Shown: piece by piece, positions 20,038-31,284 of the stretch
How the letters are laid out: each line of letters begins with the position of its first letter
How positions within the stretch are numbered: position 1 is the stretch's first letter
From: Caecitellus pseudoparvulus
Lineage: Eukaryota > Bigyra: Bicosoecida
Direction of reading: 5' to 3'
DNA: 64,000 nt
NCBI GenBank assembly: GCA_965644315.1
Contig: CBFFRQ010000020.1
Location: forward strand, 124,001 to 188,000
Position numbers and translations under genes: made by a program
Notes under the pieces: generated by a model
What the model was told of the DNA's origin: nothing
Database searches by the model: none
The model's input: only the letters and a program-made list of their open reading frames with translations

Positions 20038-22653
20038 TCATCGGCCGGCCCCTGTCGCGACGGCCCCCGCAAACGCAGTCGCCTGACCGGCAGAGCCATC
20101 CAGAACGCCTCGCACCGCCCCTGCGACAGCCGGGTGCGCCGTGCCGCCCGAAACCCACGCCTCCAGCTCGGCCTTCACACTCGCCACCTCTGCTGCCTCC
20201 TCTTGCCCTGCGCTGGCCAGGGCCACGTGCAGTCCACGCGCTGCCGCCGCACCCTTGCCGGCCGCAAGGGCCACCTTGGCAGCGACGATGCCGGCCTTGG
20301 CGTCGGTCGGCGCTGCGGCCAACCACAGTCGCGCGAATTCCTCAGCCTTGGCTAGGGGCTGCTTGGTGGCCAAGTACTCCTTGCCCTCGGGGTCCTGGTC
20401 CGTCTTGGGGGGCTTCTTGCCCTTGGCCTTGAGAGCAGCGGCCGCTGCCTCTGCCTCTGCTGCCGCCGCAGCAGCGCGCTTGCGCGCAGCCTTAATGCGG
20501 TTCTTGGCCTTCTGCCGCTCCTTCTTGTCCATGGCAGCCAGTTCCTCCTCCGTCGGCTCTGCGTCTTCCTCCTCCACCACGTGCAGTTCAGGGTGCTGGG
20601 CCAGGAACAAGTACTGCCGCGCGAGGCCGCCCAGTGCCTCCACGTAGAACGGCTGGGCAAAGATGTCATCCACCCACTGCAGGAAGGCCAAGTACACGCG
20701 CAAGTTCATCTTGCGCAGGACGTATTGGTGGAAGTCAAACTGGTCCTCGATGAAGGTGTTGAAGTGGGTGTGCAGGTTGTGGTAGCGCTTCAACGCCATG
20801 GCCACGTTGCCCTCGGCCTCGTACGCCCGGGCAGCGTGCAGGCAGTACCACAGGTGCTGCATGTCAATGATGTTGAAGAGGGGGTCCCCCTCCTGACGGG
20901 CGAAGAGGGCCATGGTGTCCGCCCCCTCCTTTGTGCGCCCCGCTGCCAAGAGGTACTTCACAGCCTTCGTGTTGATGTGGCGGTCAGCCAGGTCCAGCCC
21001 CCGCGCCTCCACCAGCACGTCAGCAGCTTCTCCCAAGCGGCCCAACTTCTTCAACAGGCGCGCCTTGATGGAGTACAGTTCAATGACGGTGGGGCTGTGC
21101 TGCAGCGCCGCCTCCACGTGCACCAGACCCTCGTCGAAGGTGCCAACTTGGCGTGCATGGGCCGCCAAGTGAGCCAGGGCCCACATGACGTCAGTGGGGC
21201 TGCCAGTGCCCCCGGTCACTGCTGCCTCCGCCTCCGCGTGGATGGTGGTGAGGGTCTGCCCGATCACCTCGCTCTTTCCTGGGTGGCTGTACAGGCGCTT
21301 GATGTCCTGGGACAGGCTGGGCACGCCCTTGCGCACGGCGTACTGCAAGTACGCCTTCAGGCGCGGCGCGAACTCGGGATGCTCCGCAGCCAGGAAGTCC
21401 AGGGGCATGCGCTGGTGTGCTCGGCAGCGCTTGGCCACCGCTGCCTCGGCAGTGTAGAACTCCAGCAGTGCAGCCGTGGACTCGGGCGTCAGGCTGGCCA
21501 GGCCCTCCGCGGTGCTGACCGCAGTGGCGGTGCCCTTTCCGGCCAAAGCCGCTGCTGCGTCCTCCGGTCGCAGGATGCTGGCGATGACGCCACGGTGGTA
21601 CACGTAGTTGTCGGGGTTCACATGGCGCAGCAGGGCCTTCCACAGGGTCCCTGCCTCCTCCCACGCCCCCTGCAAGGACAGCAGGCGGGCCTTGGTCTCT
21701 GTCGCGTCATGCTTGTCAAGAACGTACTCCCAGCCGCCAGTCAGCTCCTCCAAAGCTGCTGCGATGTCCCCCCGCTCCTCCAGCAGCTGCGTCTTCAGCA
21801 GCACCAGCTCGCTGCTGGACTGGTTCAGCCCTCGCTTGGAGCCCATGGTCACCTCGTACTTGCTCAGCACTTGCAGAGCGAGGTCTGTGTACCCTGTCAT
21901 GTGCAGGCCCAGGGCAAAGCCAGCCCAGTTCGTTTCGCCGCCTGCCTTGCTCATCATCATCGTGCGCTGTGTCTCGCGGAAGCCAGCCAAGTCACGGGTC
22001 TGGATCTGCAACAGCGCCATGTCACGCAGGATGTTCAAGTTGTCAGGTTTCAGGCGCAGGGCTTGCTTGTAGCTCTTCATTGCCTCCTTATAGTCGCCCT
22101 GGGCGCGGTGGATGAGGCCAAGCACGTGCCAGCAGGTGGGGGAGGTGATGTGGGCTCGGATGGCCTCCTTCACCAACACCAACGCCTCGTCGTGCTGCTT
22201 TTGGGAGTTCAACACCATGGCTTTCAGGGACAAAGTCTCTGCGGAGTGTCACGCAGCGAAAAGCGAGTGCAGCAGCCAGCGCCAGCCAGCAGGAACGTGT
22301 CAGCAGCCAGCAGCCAGCGCCAGTCGGCCCGCGCACAGCGCAACGCGCGATGCCGTGGACCAGCACGCACCTCCATGGTCAGGAAACTTGGCCAGAATCT
22401 CATCCGCTGCCTTGATTGCATGCTTGTACCGCTTGGTCTCCCAGTGTTTCTGCGCCGGGCAAGGATCGAGACGCAGGTGAAGCAGCATCAAGTTCCGCAG
22501 CAACACTGCCTGTGCACCACCCACCAGAATGCTCTTGTACAGGCCTTGCTCCTTGCCGGGCAAGTTATCGTGGCCCTGAGGCGTGGCGGCAGGCGCTGCT
22601 GCCTTGCCTGCCGCCTTCGCAGGCTTCTTGGCCTTGCCGCTGCGCTTTGGCAT
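20038..22653 (-). CDS. NAA15: NatA N-terminal acetyltransferase auxiliary (ribosome-anchoring) subunit
   Basis: Three exons: 22525-22653, 22371-22449 and 20038-22238, with introns of 75 and 132 bp; 802 aa. NAA15 holds the catalytic NAA10 subunit at the ribosome for co-translational acetylation. The joined N-terminus reads LPGKEQGLYKSILKHWETKR, then FPDHGETLSLKAMVLNS, colinear with the family start. The body is TPR-type helical repeats (CWHVLGLIHRAQGDYKEAM, NILRDMALLQIQTRDLAGFR). A Lys/Ala-rich charged segment (KKERQKAKNRIKAARKRAAA) near the C-terminal third matches the usual NAA15 basic region. It is a little shorter than human NAA15 (about 866 aa). A Lys/Ala-rich N-terminal extension (MPKRSGKAKKPAKAAGKA) precedes the first repeat. 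Confidence 0.94.
22271..22323. repeat. 15-nt direct repeat inside NAA15 intron 2
   Basis: AGCAGCCAGCGCCAG occurs at 22271-22285 and 22309-22323, with a partial CAGCAGCC copy between. All lie in the 132-bp intron of NAA15, which explains why that intron is longer than most here. Confidence 0.8.
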
Positions 22654-22812
22654 GACGGCGTCGAAGATGCCTCGGTTGTCCTCCTTTCACACAGGGCCTG
22701 CCTTCAGCTGGCCTGCCCACAAACCAGCAGGCGGCTCGTGCGGGGAGTGGGGGGGGGGCACTGCTGGCTGCAGGGTGAAACAAAAGTGCATTGGCCAGTC
22801 TGGTGGCGCCGC

Positions 22813-24547
22813 TCAGTCTCGCTTCAGCGTGCTTCGGCTGGAAGCGTGCCTGGCCGCAGGCCGCGATCCCGCACTTCCACCAACGCTGAAGAGCGAGGAG
22901 GTGCTGGAGGGAATGGCCATCCCTGAACCTGGTGCGAAGCCAGCCTCGCCCAGCTGCTCGTCATGGCCTCTGCCCGCCACGGCACCAGTCAGCTGCGCTG
23001 GAGCTGCAATGAGCGAGTACTTGGCAGTGAAGAGGAGCAGGGCCAGGAGGGTGATGACAGCCGCGACGATGAACGTGGCGTCAAACCAGCGGTAGAAGAA
23101 ATTCCACTGCACAGGGCCCAGGGCAGCAACGATGCCCCCCCGGTACACGTCGGGCAGGGACTTGCGCACAAGCAGCACCATGGCCAAGAAGTACGAACCC
23201 ATCACCGTGGACAGCACCAAGCCCATGGGTGCAGCCAGGTTGGCTGACGAGTACGCCCTGAAGAGCTTGGAGGAGTTGGACAGGAAGCCTTGCACGGAGG
23301 ACAGCATGAGGCCCCCCGCTGCCAGGAAGGAAAGCGGCTGCACCAGGCTGGCTGCGTTGGGGATGTTGTAGTACAGCAGCACAGTGCGCAGACCGGTGGT
23401 GATGGGATCAGAGGTGGGGTCTCGGCTCAGGAGGACGTTGAGGGTGGAGATGATGACACGGTACACGCCGTAGCCAGACAGCCCCACCCCCGCCACACGC
23501 AGCAGTCGCCCCTGCAACGTCCTTGCCTGCGCCATGCGCTCCTGGGCTTGCAACAGCTCCACCAATTCCATGTGTTCGTGCTGCAGCAGTGCCCGTAACA
23601 TGCCCACCTCCGCACGAAGCGCGAGCTGGGCCTGCCCTGCGCCCGACCCGGGCCTGGGCCCGCAGCCCAGCACCTCTGCAAGCGCGCCTGCCAGGCTAGC
23701 CTCCCCCGCTGCTGCTTTTGCTACGCCAGAAGAGGGCTGCGCAGCCAGGAGCTTGCGGTCTGCCACCGCCACTCTGTCGAGCAGCCTCCGGCACTCGATG
23801 CGCTTTGTGGACACCTGCTTTGGGGTCACTGATGACCAGCCAAGCGTGATGAAGTTGTAGGGACTAGCCACTGCCCCGTACCCTGACAGAACAGCGGCCA
23901 CGGTCACCCCCAGCATGCCGAGCCTGCCCACAACGCCCTCCAATCCGCCTGGCTGTGTCTCGCCGGCGCCCAGCCCGCTGCCACGTGACGGAGGCCTAGT
24001 GAGCGGAAACAGCTGCCCCAGGCGCCACGTGAGGAAGAGGAAGCCTGCCTCCCCTACAATGGAAACGAAGAGAGCCACCCTCCACGACCAGCCCCGTGCT
24101 GCGGTGATAGTGTAGCCCAGTAGCACAGGCTGCACGACGAGCAGGAGGCTTGCCAGCGCCGACAGGTCCAAGCGCCACAGGACTTCACGTGTGGAGGGCG
24201 TCATTAAGCTGGATATTTCTAAGATGACCAAGCTCAGCATGTGGGTGCTCAACATGAACGTCAAGGAGAACAGGACCTGTGTGCGGCGGGGCGTGTCCGA
24301 GTGGCCGCGCCGGCGTTTCAGACGTAACTCCACTACACACATGCACCACACGATTTAGCCAGCCGTAGTGACTCAGGAGCCAGGCACCGTAGAATGCAAA
24401 TGCAAACGCAAACGGCACCGCATACGTGAGGCAGGTCAAAAGCACATCAGACTCGACGGTGCCAGTCTGCAGTCCGGAGAGCTGCCCTGGGACTTGCACG
24501 CTCCCATTGCCCAAAGCACTCGCAACACCTTCTCCCAAGCCAGCCAT
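22813..24547 (-). CDS. GPR89: Golgi pH regulator / GPR89-type membrane protein
   Basis: Two exons, 24347-24547 and 22813-24276, with a 70-bp intron (GTGCAT..CACACAG); 554 aa. Family members (GPHR, plant GTG1/2) are multi-spanning anion-channel-like proteins that help acidify the Golgi; plant members were also reported as ABA-binding. Exon 1 gives a short luminal N-terminus and the first helix (YAVPFAFAFAFYGAWLLSHYG). Exon 2 continues VLFSLTFMLSTHMLSLVILEI, the diagnostic VLSGYGAVASPYNFI, a long cytosolic loop with predicted coiled coil, then GLRTVLLYYNIPN and VQWNFFYRWFDATFI near the end. The last 60 residues are a Ser/Gly-rich tail. An alternative 19-bp intron is phase-compatible, but the 70-bp one better matches the family and the local splice sites. 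It is divergent from the rhomboid gene. Confidence 0.9.
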
Positions 24548-24808
24548 CGCTCCCCCCCGCAGGTCGGGCTTCGACCAAAGTCTGCACCCGTGCACACCCA
24601 AGCACCTGGTGTTAAATATGAAACCCACCCTCACCACTGGCACTCAGCTGCGCCTCGTGCAGCTGCTTTCAGAACGTCGCCCGTGCTGGTGGAGTTTCGA
24701 TTGTGCGCAAAACGGCCGAGTGCCTCAGCTCCCCCCCTTGGGCCCGCCCTGGCACGTTTTCCGCCATATTGGAAGCTGTACTGACTTACACAGTCAACTC
24801 TTGTCAGT
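24548..24808. promoter_or_regulatory. Divergent 5' region between GPHR and rhomboid genes
   Basis: 261 bp lie between opposite start codons. It contains GTTTTCCGCCATATTGG near 24760-24776, a relative of the TTTCCGCA-type element seen elsewhere in the window. Confidence 0.35.
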
Positions 24809-25717
24809 ATGCTGGCCCGCATGGCTGCACTGCCGATGATGGCAGGCAGGACTGCCATTGCCGAAACGCCTCTGGCGTGCGCACGGCTGCCGTGGGCACC
24901 ACAGTCGAGGCTGCTCCCTCACAAGCTGCGAGCGGCGACGCTGCATGCTGGACGGTCTGCTATTGTTCCTCGTGTGGCAGGGAAGGCCTTCGCACTGGCA
25001 GGGGCTGTGCGTGCACAGGCTGGTGCTGGACTGCGGAGGGGCAAGCTTGCGTTGCAAGCAGCCGCCGGGCGCGGCATCTCTTCCTTGCGCCGACTGCCTA
25101 ACCCCAACTCCATCGTGTACATCCTGATGGGCACGAACTTGGCTGTGTATGGCATGTGGCAGGTGTACGACAGGCGGTGGATGATGCGCCACTTTACGCT
25201 GTCCGCTGACGGGCTGCGGCGGCGGGGTAGGTGGTGGACCCTCATCACGCACTACTTTTCCCACTTCAACGTCTGGCACCTGGCCGCCAACATGGTAGGG
25301 CTGTACGTATTTGGACCACTTGTGGCGGGCGCCATGGGCAGCAGCTTCTTGGGTTTCTACACTGTCGCGGGCATCGGCAGCGGGCTCGGTGACTTGGCGT
25401 GGGAAGCTCTGCAAAAGGCATACTTCTCGCCCTCCGATTGGATGGCGTCATCCAACGTCATGCTGGGGGCCAGCGGGGCCGTGTACGGCGTCGTGTCGTA
25501 CGGCATCGCCATGAACCCTGCGGCGCGGCTGTATTTGTACGGCATCTTGCCAATGCCTGCGTGGCTGCTGGGGGTGGGGCTCGTGGGCTTCTCTGTTTAC
25601 GGAATGCTCCAAAATGCCGAAGGGGACAATGTTGGCCACTCAGCTCACCTGACGGGTGCGCTGATCGGCCTCGCCACCTTTGCAGCGACGAGGGCCCGCA
25701 TCCGGCGCTTCAGGTAG
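24809..25717 (+). CDS. Rhomboid-family intramembrane serine protease, probably organellar
   Basis: Single exon, 302 aa. Rhomboids cut transmembrane substrates with a Ser-His dyad inside the bilayer. The catalytic serine is in GASGAVYG (about S222) and the histidine in GHSAHLTGAL (about H280). The HLAANMVGLYVFG stretch holds the conserved His and Asn of the oxyanion region. Six or seven hydrophobic segments follow from about residue 105. The first 95 residues are basic, Ala/Arg-rich and nearly free of acidic residues, consistent with a mitochondrial or plastid presequence, as in PARL/Pcp1-type or plastid rhomboids. Which organelle cannot be decided from sequence alone. No intron was seen. Confidence 0.9.
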   Translation: MLARMAALPMMAGRTAIAETPLACARLPWAPQSRLLPHKLRAATLHAGRSAIVPRVAGKAFALAGAVRAQAGAGLRRGKLALQAAAGRGISSLRRLPNPNSIVYILMGTNLAVYGMWQVYDRRWMMRHFTLSADGLRRRGRWWTLITHYFSHFNVWHLAANMVGLYVFGPLVAGAMGSSFLGFYTVAGIGSGLGDLAWEALQKAYFSPSDWMASSNVMLGASGAVYGVVSYGIAMNPAARLYLYGILPMPAWLLGVGLVGFSVYGMLQNAEGDNVGHSAHLTGALIGLATFAATRARIRRFR

Positions 25718-25853
25718 CTTCCACGCCACACCTTGTGCGCCAGGGCCGGCCTTGCACAAATACAACCCCACAGATTTTGCAGCACAGCAGCGCGCATTCT
25801 CACCTTTGTTGCGGTCACGGCTTTATGAAACCCTGAGCTTCACAAACTGCACC

Positions 25854-26539
25854 ATGGTTCGAGAAGCACGCTTCAAGCGCCACGGCCCAGCACCAGCTGA
25901 CCGCGTGTGAGCTCCCCCCTTCGCAGGCTGCATCTGGTCAAGAGAAGGTGTGTCATCCTTAGATGTCGGCTCAGCTGTGAATGGGCTGCCACTCTCTGCT
26001 TTTCCTGCACAGGCCATCCAAAGAGCTGCTGAGCAGGAGCAGAAACGGCAGTGCGTACAACCTTTGTGTCCCCTGGGGCCGAGCCCTTGCGGCATCCTAC
26101 ACTAAAGTGCACGCAGGCAGCAAGAAGAGGCACGGCAGAGTATGTTGATGAGCATCCTCACGCAGGAGGCCAAGGAGCGATGTAGGTGTGCTGTCTGCTC
26201 CGCTGCCTGGCGTTGACATGGCGTTTCGTTCGCAACGAGGCCCGCCGGCTGCCACCCAGCTCAGCTTCTGCGCCCTCCTCGCACTCCTCATCGCGTTCCC
26301 CACACATCACAGTGAATAGAATTTCCCTGGTCAAACCTGACAAGGCCCGCGTTGTGGAGAACCGCATCATCCAGATGGCCAAGTCTGGCGCACTCAAAGG
26401 GGAGCAGGTCTCGGACAAGCGCCTCACAGACCTGCTTGCGAACATGGCAGATGCAGGCACCACAGGCGCGACGAAAGTCGTCATGAAACGCCGCACGTAC
26501 GATGACAGCGACGATGATGACGATGACGACGACTTGTGA
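25854..26539 (+). CDS. PDCD5: PDCD5 (programmed cell death protein 5) homolog, four small exons
   Basis: Reconstructed from exons 25854-25904, 26013-26050 (38 bp), 26117-26181 (65 bp) and 26313-26539; introns 108, 66 and 131 bp; 126 aa, against 125 in human. The joined sequence runs AIQRAAEQEQKRQQQEEARQ, MLMSILTQEAKERLNRISLV, then KPDKARVVENRIIQMAKSG. This is the PDCD5 three-helix core. It ends in an acidic tail, YDDSDDDDDDDDL, as in PDCD5 orthologs. PDCD5 binds nucleic acids and chaperonin (CCT/TRiC) and modulates TIP60 and p53 pathways in animals; its protist role is not established. Exon 1 (MVREARFKRHGPAPADR) is the least certain, because the family N-terminus (ELEAIRxxR) is only weakly matched. 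Confidence 0.82.
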
Positions 26540-27064
26540 GAGGTTGAGTCGTGCGGATGTCTGGCGCATGTGCGCCAGCGCCACGCACTCATCTTGGAAA
26601 GTGGTGTGACACGGCCCACTGGCTCACGCTGAAAGGTGGCCCAGCCTCTCCAGTTGCTCGGTGCGGCTTCCCTGCTGAAGCGTCACTGAGTGGCGAGTGA
26701 ACCCCAAGGTGGCCGACTGCGACGCTGAAGGCTCGAGCACTGCAATGCACGGTGGGTCCAGGCAGCATAAGTGTGAGTGCATGGGCAGTCCAGTGCATGC
26801 TGCCAACAAGGTGCCCTCACCCACTGACTGCCTTGGGCGGAGCTGAACTTCGCTAGCGCCACGAGCAATTCGCGAACAGATCCAATTCACTCACACTGGC
26901 GACGCCAAGCGGCAGCGTGGCGCCACCCTCAAGAGTGAGACCCAGCGCGAGTGGCAAAAGCGCTGCTACGCACACCCAGTCCAATTCAAGCAAGGAACTT
27001 GCCTCGAGGGGACCTGCAGTCGGTGCCCGGTGGTGGCTCTTTGAAAGCGAGGGGCATTCAGAAG
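26540..27064. other. Intergenic, 525 bp, between PDCD5 and the TMEM63/CSC1 gene
   Basis: No conserved reading frame or RNA gene was recognised. It includes a small hairpin (GGCGCA-TG-TGCGCC) near 26563-26577, just after the PDCD5 stop. The right half should contain the promoter and 5' UTR of the channel gene. Confidence 0.45.
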
Positions 27065-30000
27065 ATGGGCGACAACACAACGGTGATCCTGACTGCCGAC
27101 GGCGAGGAGCTGGAGGCTCTGAACACAGAGTCCATCATTGCATCGTTGAGCACAAACTGCACCATTGCCCTGATCGCCTTCTCGGTTGTGGCGTTGCTGG
27201 CGCTGCTCTTCCCGGGTACGCAAGAGTGGTGCAGTGCACCAAACCAACGTCGCCAAGCCCACCCCTTCCCGATGCGCAGAGTACTACACCCCCCGGTTGT
27301 TTGCCGCGCCGCTGTTAGGGGACAAACGCCCACCTCCGAAAATCAATGCTACCTGCTTGCTTTGCGGTGGGTGGATCATGCAGCTGTGCTGCTTGACGAA
27401 CCAGCAGGTGATGGACCAGACTGGCCTCGACGGGTACATGTTGGCCCAGACCACCAGCACACTGTGCCGTGTGTTCTCTGTCTTCACGTTCATGTCTTTG
27501 TTGTTCTTAGTTCCATTGGCGTACACAGCTGCTGAACAACCCGACGCTATCTCCCGGGCTGGCCTCGACAACATGCCTGACGGCTCCCCCCGACTGTGGG
27601 CGTGGGTAGTCGTGCTGTACATCATCACCTTCGTCGCCTTGGCTGCTGTGTATGGCCTGTCCACAGAGTACGCCATTCTTCGTCGGAAGTTCTTGAGGGA
27701 TTCCGTGCTCGCAGGCATCTCGCCGGGGTCGAACAAGCCTGACTTCAGCCCCTCAGCTGCGAAGCACCGAAGACGCCCGTCGGTGCTGTCAGCAGACGCG
27801 GCTGCGGCGAGGGCCAAGGCCGAGCCGACAGAGGGGCCTACCCAGCGGACCACTGCAACGACAGTGGTGGACCTGGAGTTCGCTGCAGAGTGTGCGGTGC
27901 GAGAGTTCGGGGAGGACGGCTCCTTTGCCTGGCCACGCACAGTGCTGGCGACGGACATCCCCCCCCACGTGGACGACTCCCCCAAGCTCCGGCAGCTTTT
28001 CGAAGCCATGTACCCTGGGCAAGTCGAAGCGGCCACGTTGCTGACCGACAGTGGTGACGTCGACGACCTGCAAGGCGAACGTGACGAAACGGCAGTGCTG
28101 TACGAAACAGCCCGCTGGCTGCACCGCTCCCGCACGAAGCCCATCCAGCGCGTCGTGTACGCCAACCGCTGTGGCTGCATCGCATTTCTGTGTGGGGTGC
28201 TGGGCATCAACCCTTTGGCTGTTGAGGACAGCCGTGCTCTGGTGCCGACAGGCACGTCCCCACCAGCCACCAAGGCCAAGAAGGACGAAGAGGGTGGCAA
28301 GGATGGAGAGGACGAGGATGATGATGATACGCCGCCCCCCGAAGCCTCGCGGTACATTTTGAACCAGGCCGTCTCCATGGAGCGTGAGGCACTGTCCTAC
28401 GCCTTGGACCCCTTCTACATGGATGCCAGTTTTTGGGATGACCCACCCGAGGTGAAGGGGAACTACTGTTGCTGCTGCCTCCCCTGTGGCGTTTTCAAGC
28501 GGGGTGGCATGTGCTCGTGGTGGTGCTTGTGCTTGCGCCCGTGCTGCGGCAGCGTGGAGGCAGCCCTGCCCCGTCTGCGCCGTGAGTTGCTCAAGTTGAA
28601 CTACGACCTCGGCGAGCAGCGCATCTCCTGGTGGAAGAAGAACCACAAGGAGGAGCTGCAGGCCATGGGTGTGGTGTTCAAGGAGGAGGCGCCCGTCGTC
28701 TCGGAAACTGCTGCGAAGAAGGCTGCCGCTGCCCGCCGCCGGGACCGCTTCCGGGGACGCAAGGCTGCACATGCCAAGGAGGCTGACCAGAAGCAGCCGC
28801 CTGGCGCAGAGGCAGGTAAGGATGAAGCGCAAGGCAAGAAGGGCACCTTTGGCATCGCTGGAGGGGCGGGGTTCGTCACCTTCAAGTCTGTGCGCCTGGC
28901 AGTGCTGGCCTCCACGGGGTACCACATGCCGGCGGTGGACTTCAAGAATGAGAGTGAGCCAGCCTCTGTCCCCATCTCGCCCACGGCGCCGCCCCCAGAG
29001 TGTGAGGAAGGCGCCGGGGGAGGTGGTGCTTCTGACAAGGCAGCTCGACCAAAGAGCAAGCTAGCGCGCATGGCCACTGCAGCGCCAGGAAAGCTGCTGG
29101 GCGGAGGGCGCTCCAAAATCAAGTCCTTGAATTTGCGGGAGTTCGTTAAGGCTGCTGGCAAGATCGCGAGTACGCCTCCAATGGGCGTGAGCACTGCCCC
29201 GCACCCCCTTGACGTCAACTTCAAGGCAGCAGGCAAGCCGACCAGGGAGCGTGAAGCTGCGCAGTGGTTCGTCCTAGGCTTGCGCATTGGGCTCCTGGTA
29301 CTGTACTCCTTCTTGGCCATCGCAGTATCCTCTGGAGGCGGCAACACTGCTGCGTCAGAGAGCAGCACATCTGTCCTCGTGGTGAACGGCACCACCAACG
29401 GTACGTTGCCTGCAGACGTTGCTCCCCTGGTGCCAGAGGCGGACAACAGCACGGCAGAAGACAACGGGGGAACGATCTCCATCAGCAGCCCTGACGACGC
29501 ATTGAGTGCAGGGGTGGAGTTCTTCTGGACTGTGTACTCAGGCCTGGGGCAATCCTTCCTTCTGGCTGTGCTGCTGAACCTGCTACCCACCATCCTCATG
29601 AAGTTTGCAGAGCTGTCATTGTTTCGGGTGTCTTCAGATGTCAGCGGATTCATGATTGAGAACCTGTTCGCCTTCAAAGCGTGGACTGCCATTGTCATGG
29701 TGGTTCTGGGGAAGAGCCTGCAAGCCACCCTCACCACCATCGTCGAGCAGCCTTTCTCCCTCATCCGGGTGCTGGGCACCCAGCTGCCTTCCTTCGCCTC
29801 CTTCTACATTTCCTTTGTGCTGCTCAAGGCGCTGGCTGACTACCCACGCTCCCTCATCCAGCCCTTTGGCCTGGCAGTGTACGTTATCATCTACCGTCGC
29901 ATGCCCAACTTCCAGAACTTGCTGGACACTACCATTGCCTCTGCTGCTCAAGCATTCAACGCGGCAGCCGCCGTGGCCTCAGCGGTGCCTGTGCCCAAGG

Positions 30001-31139
30001 GCAAAGAGGGTGGCCCTTCCGAGGAGGAGAAGGAGGAAAAGGAGGGCAAGTCTGGTGCTCCAGCCGGTGCCAACCAGGGGGGGCGGGACTCGCCGGCGGG
30101 TGGCAGCGGGACCGAAGCAGGCATGCCCATGCCACAGTACATTCGCCCGCCACCCCCTGAGGCACAGCCTGATACCAAAGCCTCGCCCCCCCCCGTAGCA
30201 TCGCCGAGTGTGCAGGTGACCCCACAGGGCATGGAGGCTGGGGAGGTGGCACTGTGGGAGGCTGCTGAAGCAGAGGAAGAAGCGAAGGAAGAGGGCAAGG
30301 CTGCCGTGGCAAAGCCTGTCCCGCGGGAAGACCTGGAAGTCACTGCCGCTGAGTTCTTTCGCTCACCTCGGCAGTTCATGGAAGGCGTGGTTGATGGGCC
30401 GGGCGAGTTTGACTACGAAGATGCCCTGTCTGAGCTCCTGTTTGTGAACCTGTTGGGGTTCATGTTCGGGGGTATGGTGCCCATGCTGCCGCCCCTCATC
30501 GTGCTGTGCTTCACCATGATGGGACTCACCATGCGCTACCAGCTCATCTACCTCAACGCGCCCACGCGTGATGCAGGTGCAGCCTGGCTGCCTCGTGTCG
30601 TGAACCGCATCGTCTTCGCTCTCATTGCGCAGCAACTCGTGCTGGCGAGTCTGCTTCTGATTCAGGGCCAGCCTGCAGCGGGGGGGCTCTGCCTCCTGCC
30701 AGCGTTGGTCACATACCTGTTCCTCGGCGTCCTGAACAATCGTGTGTTCTTGGCGGCGAACAAGTTGTCTGTGAAAGAGGCTGCAGAGGCAGACATCATC
30801 AGGGCCGCCATGATGGGCACGCGCCCCCAAAAGCTCGCCATGAGCCCAGCAACCATGGCGAAGAAGGCCCGCAAGGCGGCCCGCAAGGCACGCCGGGCGG
30901 CTGCAGCGGGGCAGGCACCAAAGACTCTCTCGAGGGAGGAGGAGGAGCGCATCGTAGGGCAGTTCATGGAAGAGATGCTCAAGACGCATGCGTACATTCC
31001 CCCCTCGCTGCTGCCGCACCGCGACATTCAGCCGGGAGTCATCACGCTGCCGTCGGCCGTGGAGGTGGAGCTGGAGAAGTCCAGGAAGGAAGTCGTGCGC
31101 CCCCCCCCTGCGATGGCCAGCGGGGCCGCAGCAGTGTAG
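27065..31139 (+). CDS. CSC1/OSCA/TMEM63-family (DUF221) mechanosensitive-channel-like protein
   Basis: Two exons, 27065-27215 and 27280-31139 (64-bp intron, GTACGC..GCGCAG); 1,336 aa, longer than the usual 700-1,000. OSCA/TMEM63 proteins are osmo- or mechanosensitive cation channels with a TMEM16-like fold. The N-terminal helix (CTIALIAFSVVALLALLF) is followed by FPEYYTPRLFAA, the family's YxPR segment, and by two more helices. A large cytosolic domain (about 180-710) holds a palmitoylation-prone Cys cluster, CCCCLPCGVFKRGGMCSWWC. The RSN1_7TM core includes PSFASFYISFVLLKALADYP and FVNLLGFMFGGMVPMLPPLIVL. Two inserts are unusual: a Lys/Ala-rich stretch (about 490-700) and an acidic Pro/Glu loop (about 930-1080). 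The stop codon is 145 bp before the anoctamin start. Confidence 0.9.
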
Positions 31140-31284
31140 TGCAGCGCCAGCCGCTGCAACTTGTCAATTCAATCACGTCATTGCCGACCGCAGCCCCAGG
31201 TAGGAGAAGGCTTGGCGTCGCCTGCCCCCCCCAGCCACGGCGTGGTGGCGGATTTTGACCCAGCTTTGCCTGGGACATACTGTG

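Noticed and set aside
20327-22926. Long plus-strand open frame antisense to NAA15
   Set aside because: Antisense shadow of the TPR gene, rich in His/Gln/Leu from reversed codons, no domain.
24277-24346. A 19-bp intron in the GPHR gene (GTGTGGTGCATGTGTGTAG)
   Set aside because: Phase-compatible, but a 70-bp intron ending CACACAG gives a better family match (RVVLFSLTF) and an ordinary length.
25904-25926. A 22-bp intron followed by a 21-bp micro-exon in PDCD5 (AASGQEK)
   Set aside because: One ordinary 108-bp intron to 26013 is simpler, keeps phase and gives the expected protein length; the micro-exon adds nothing conserved.
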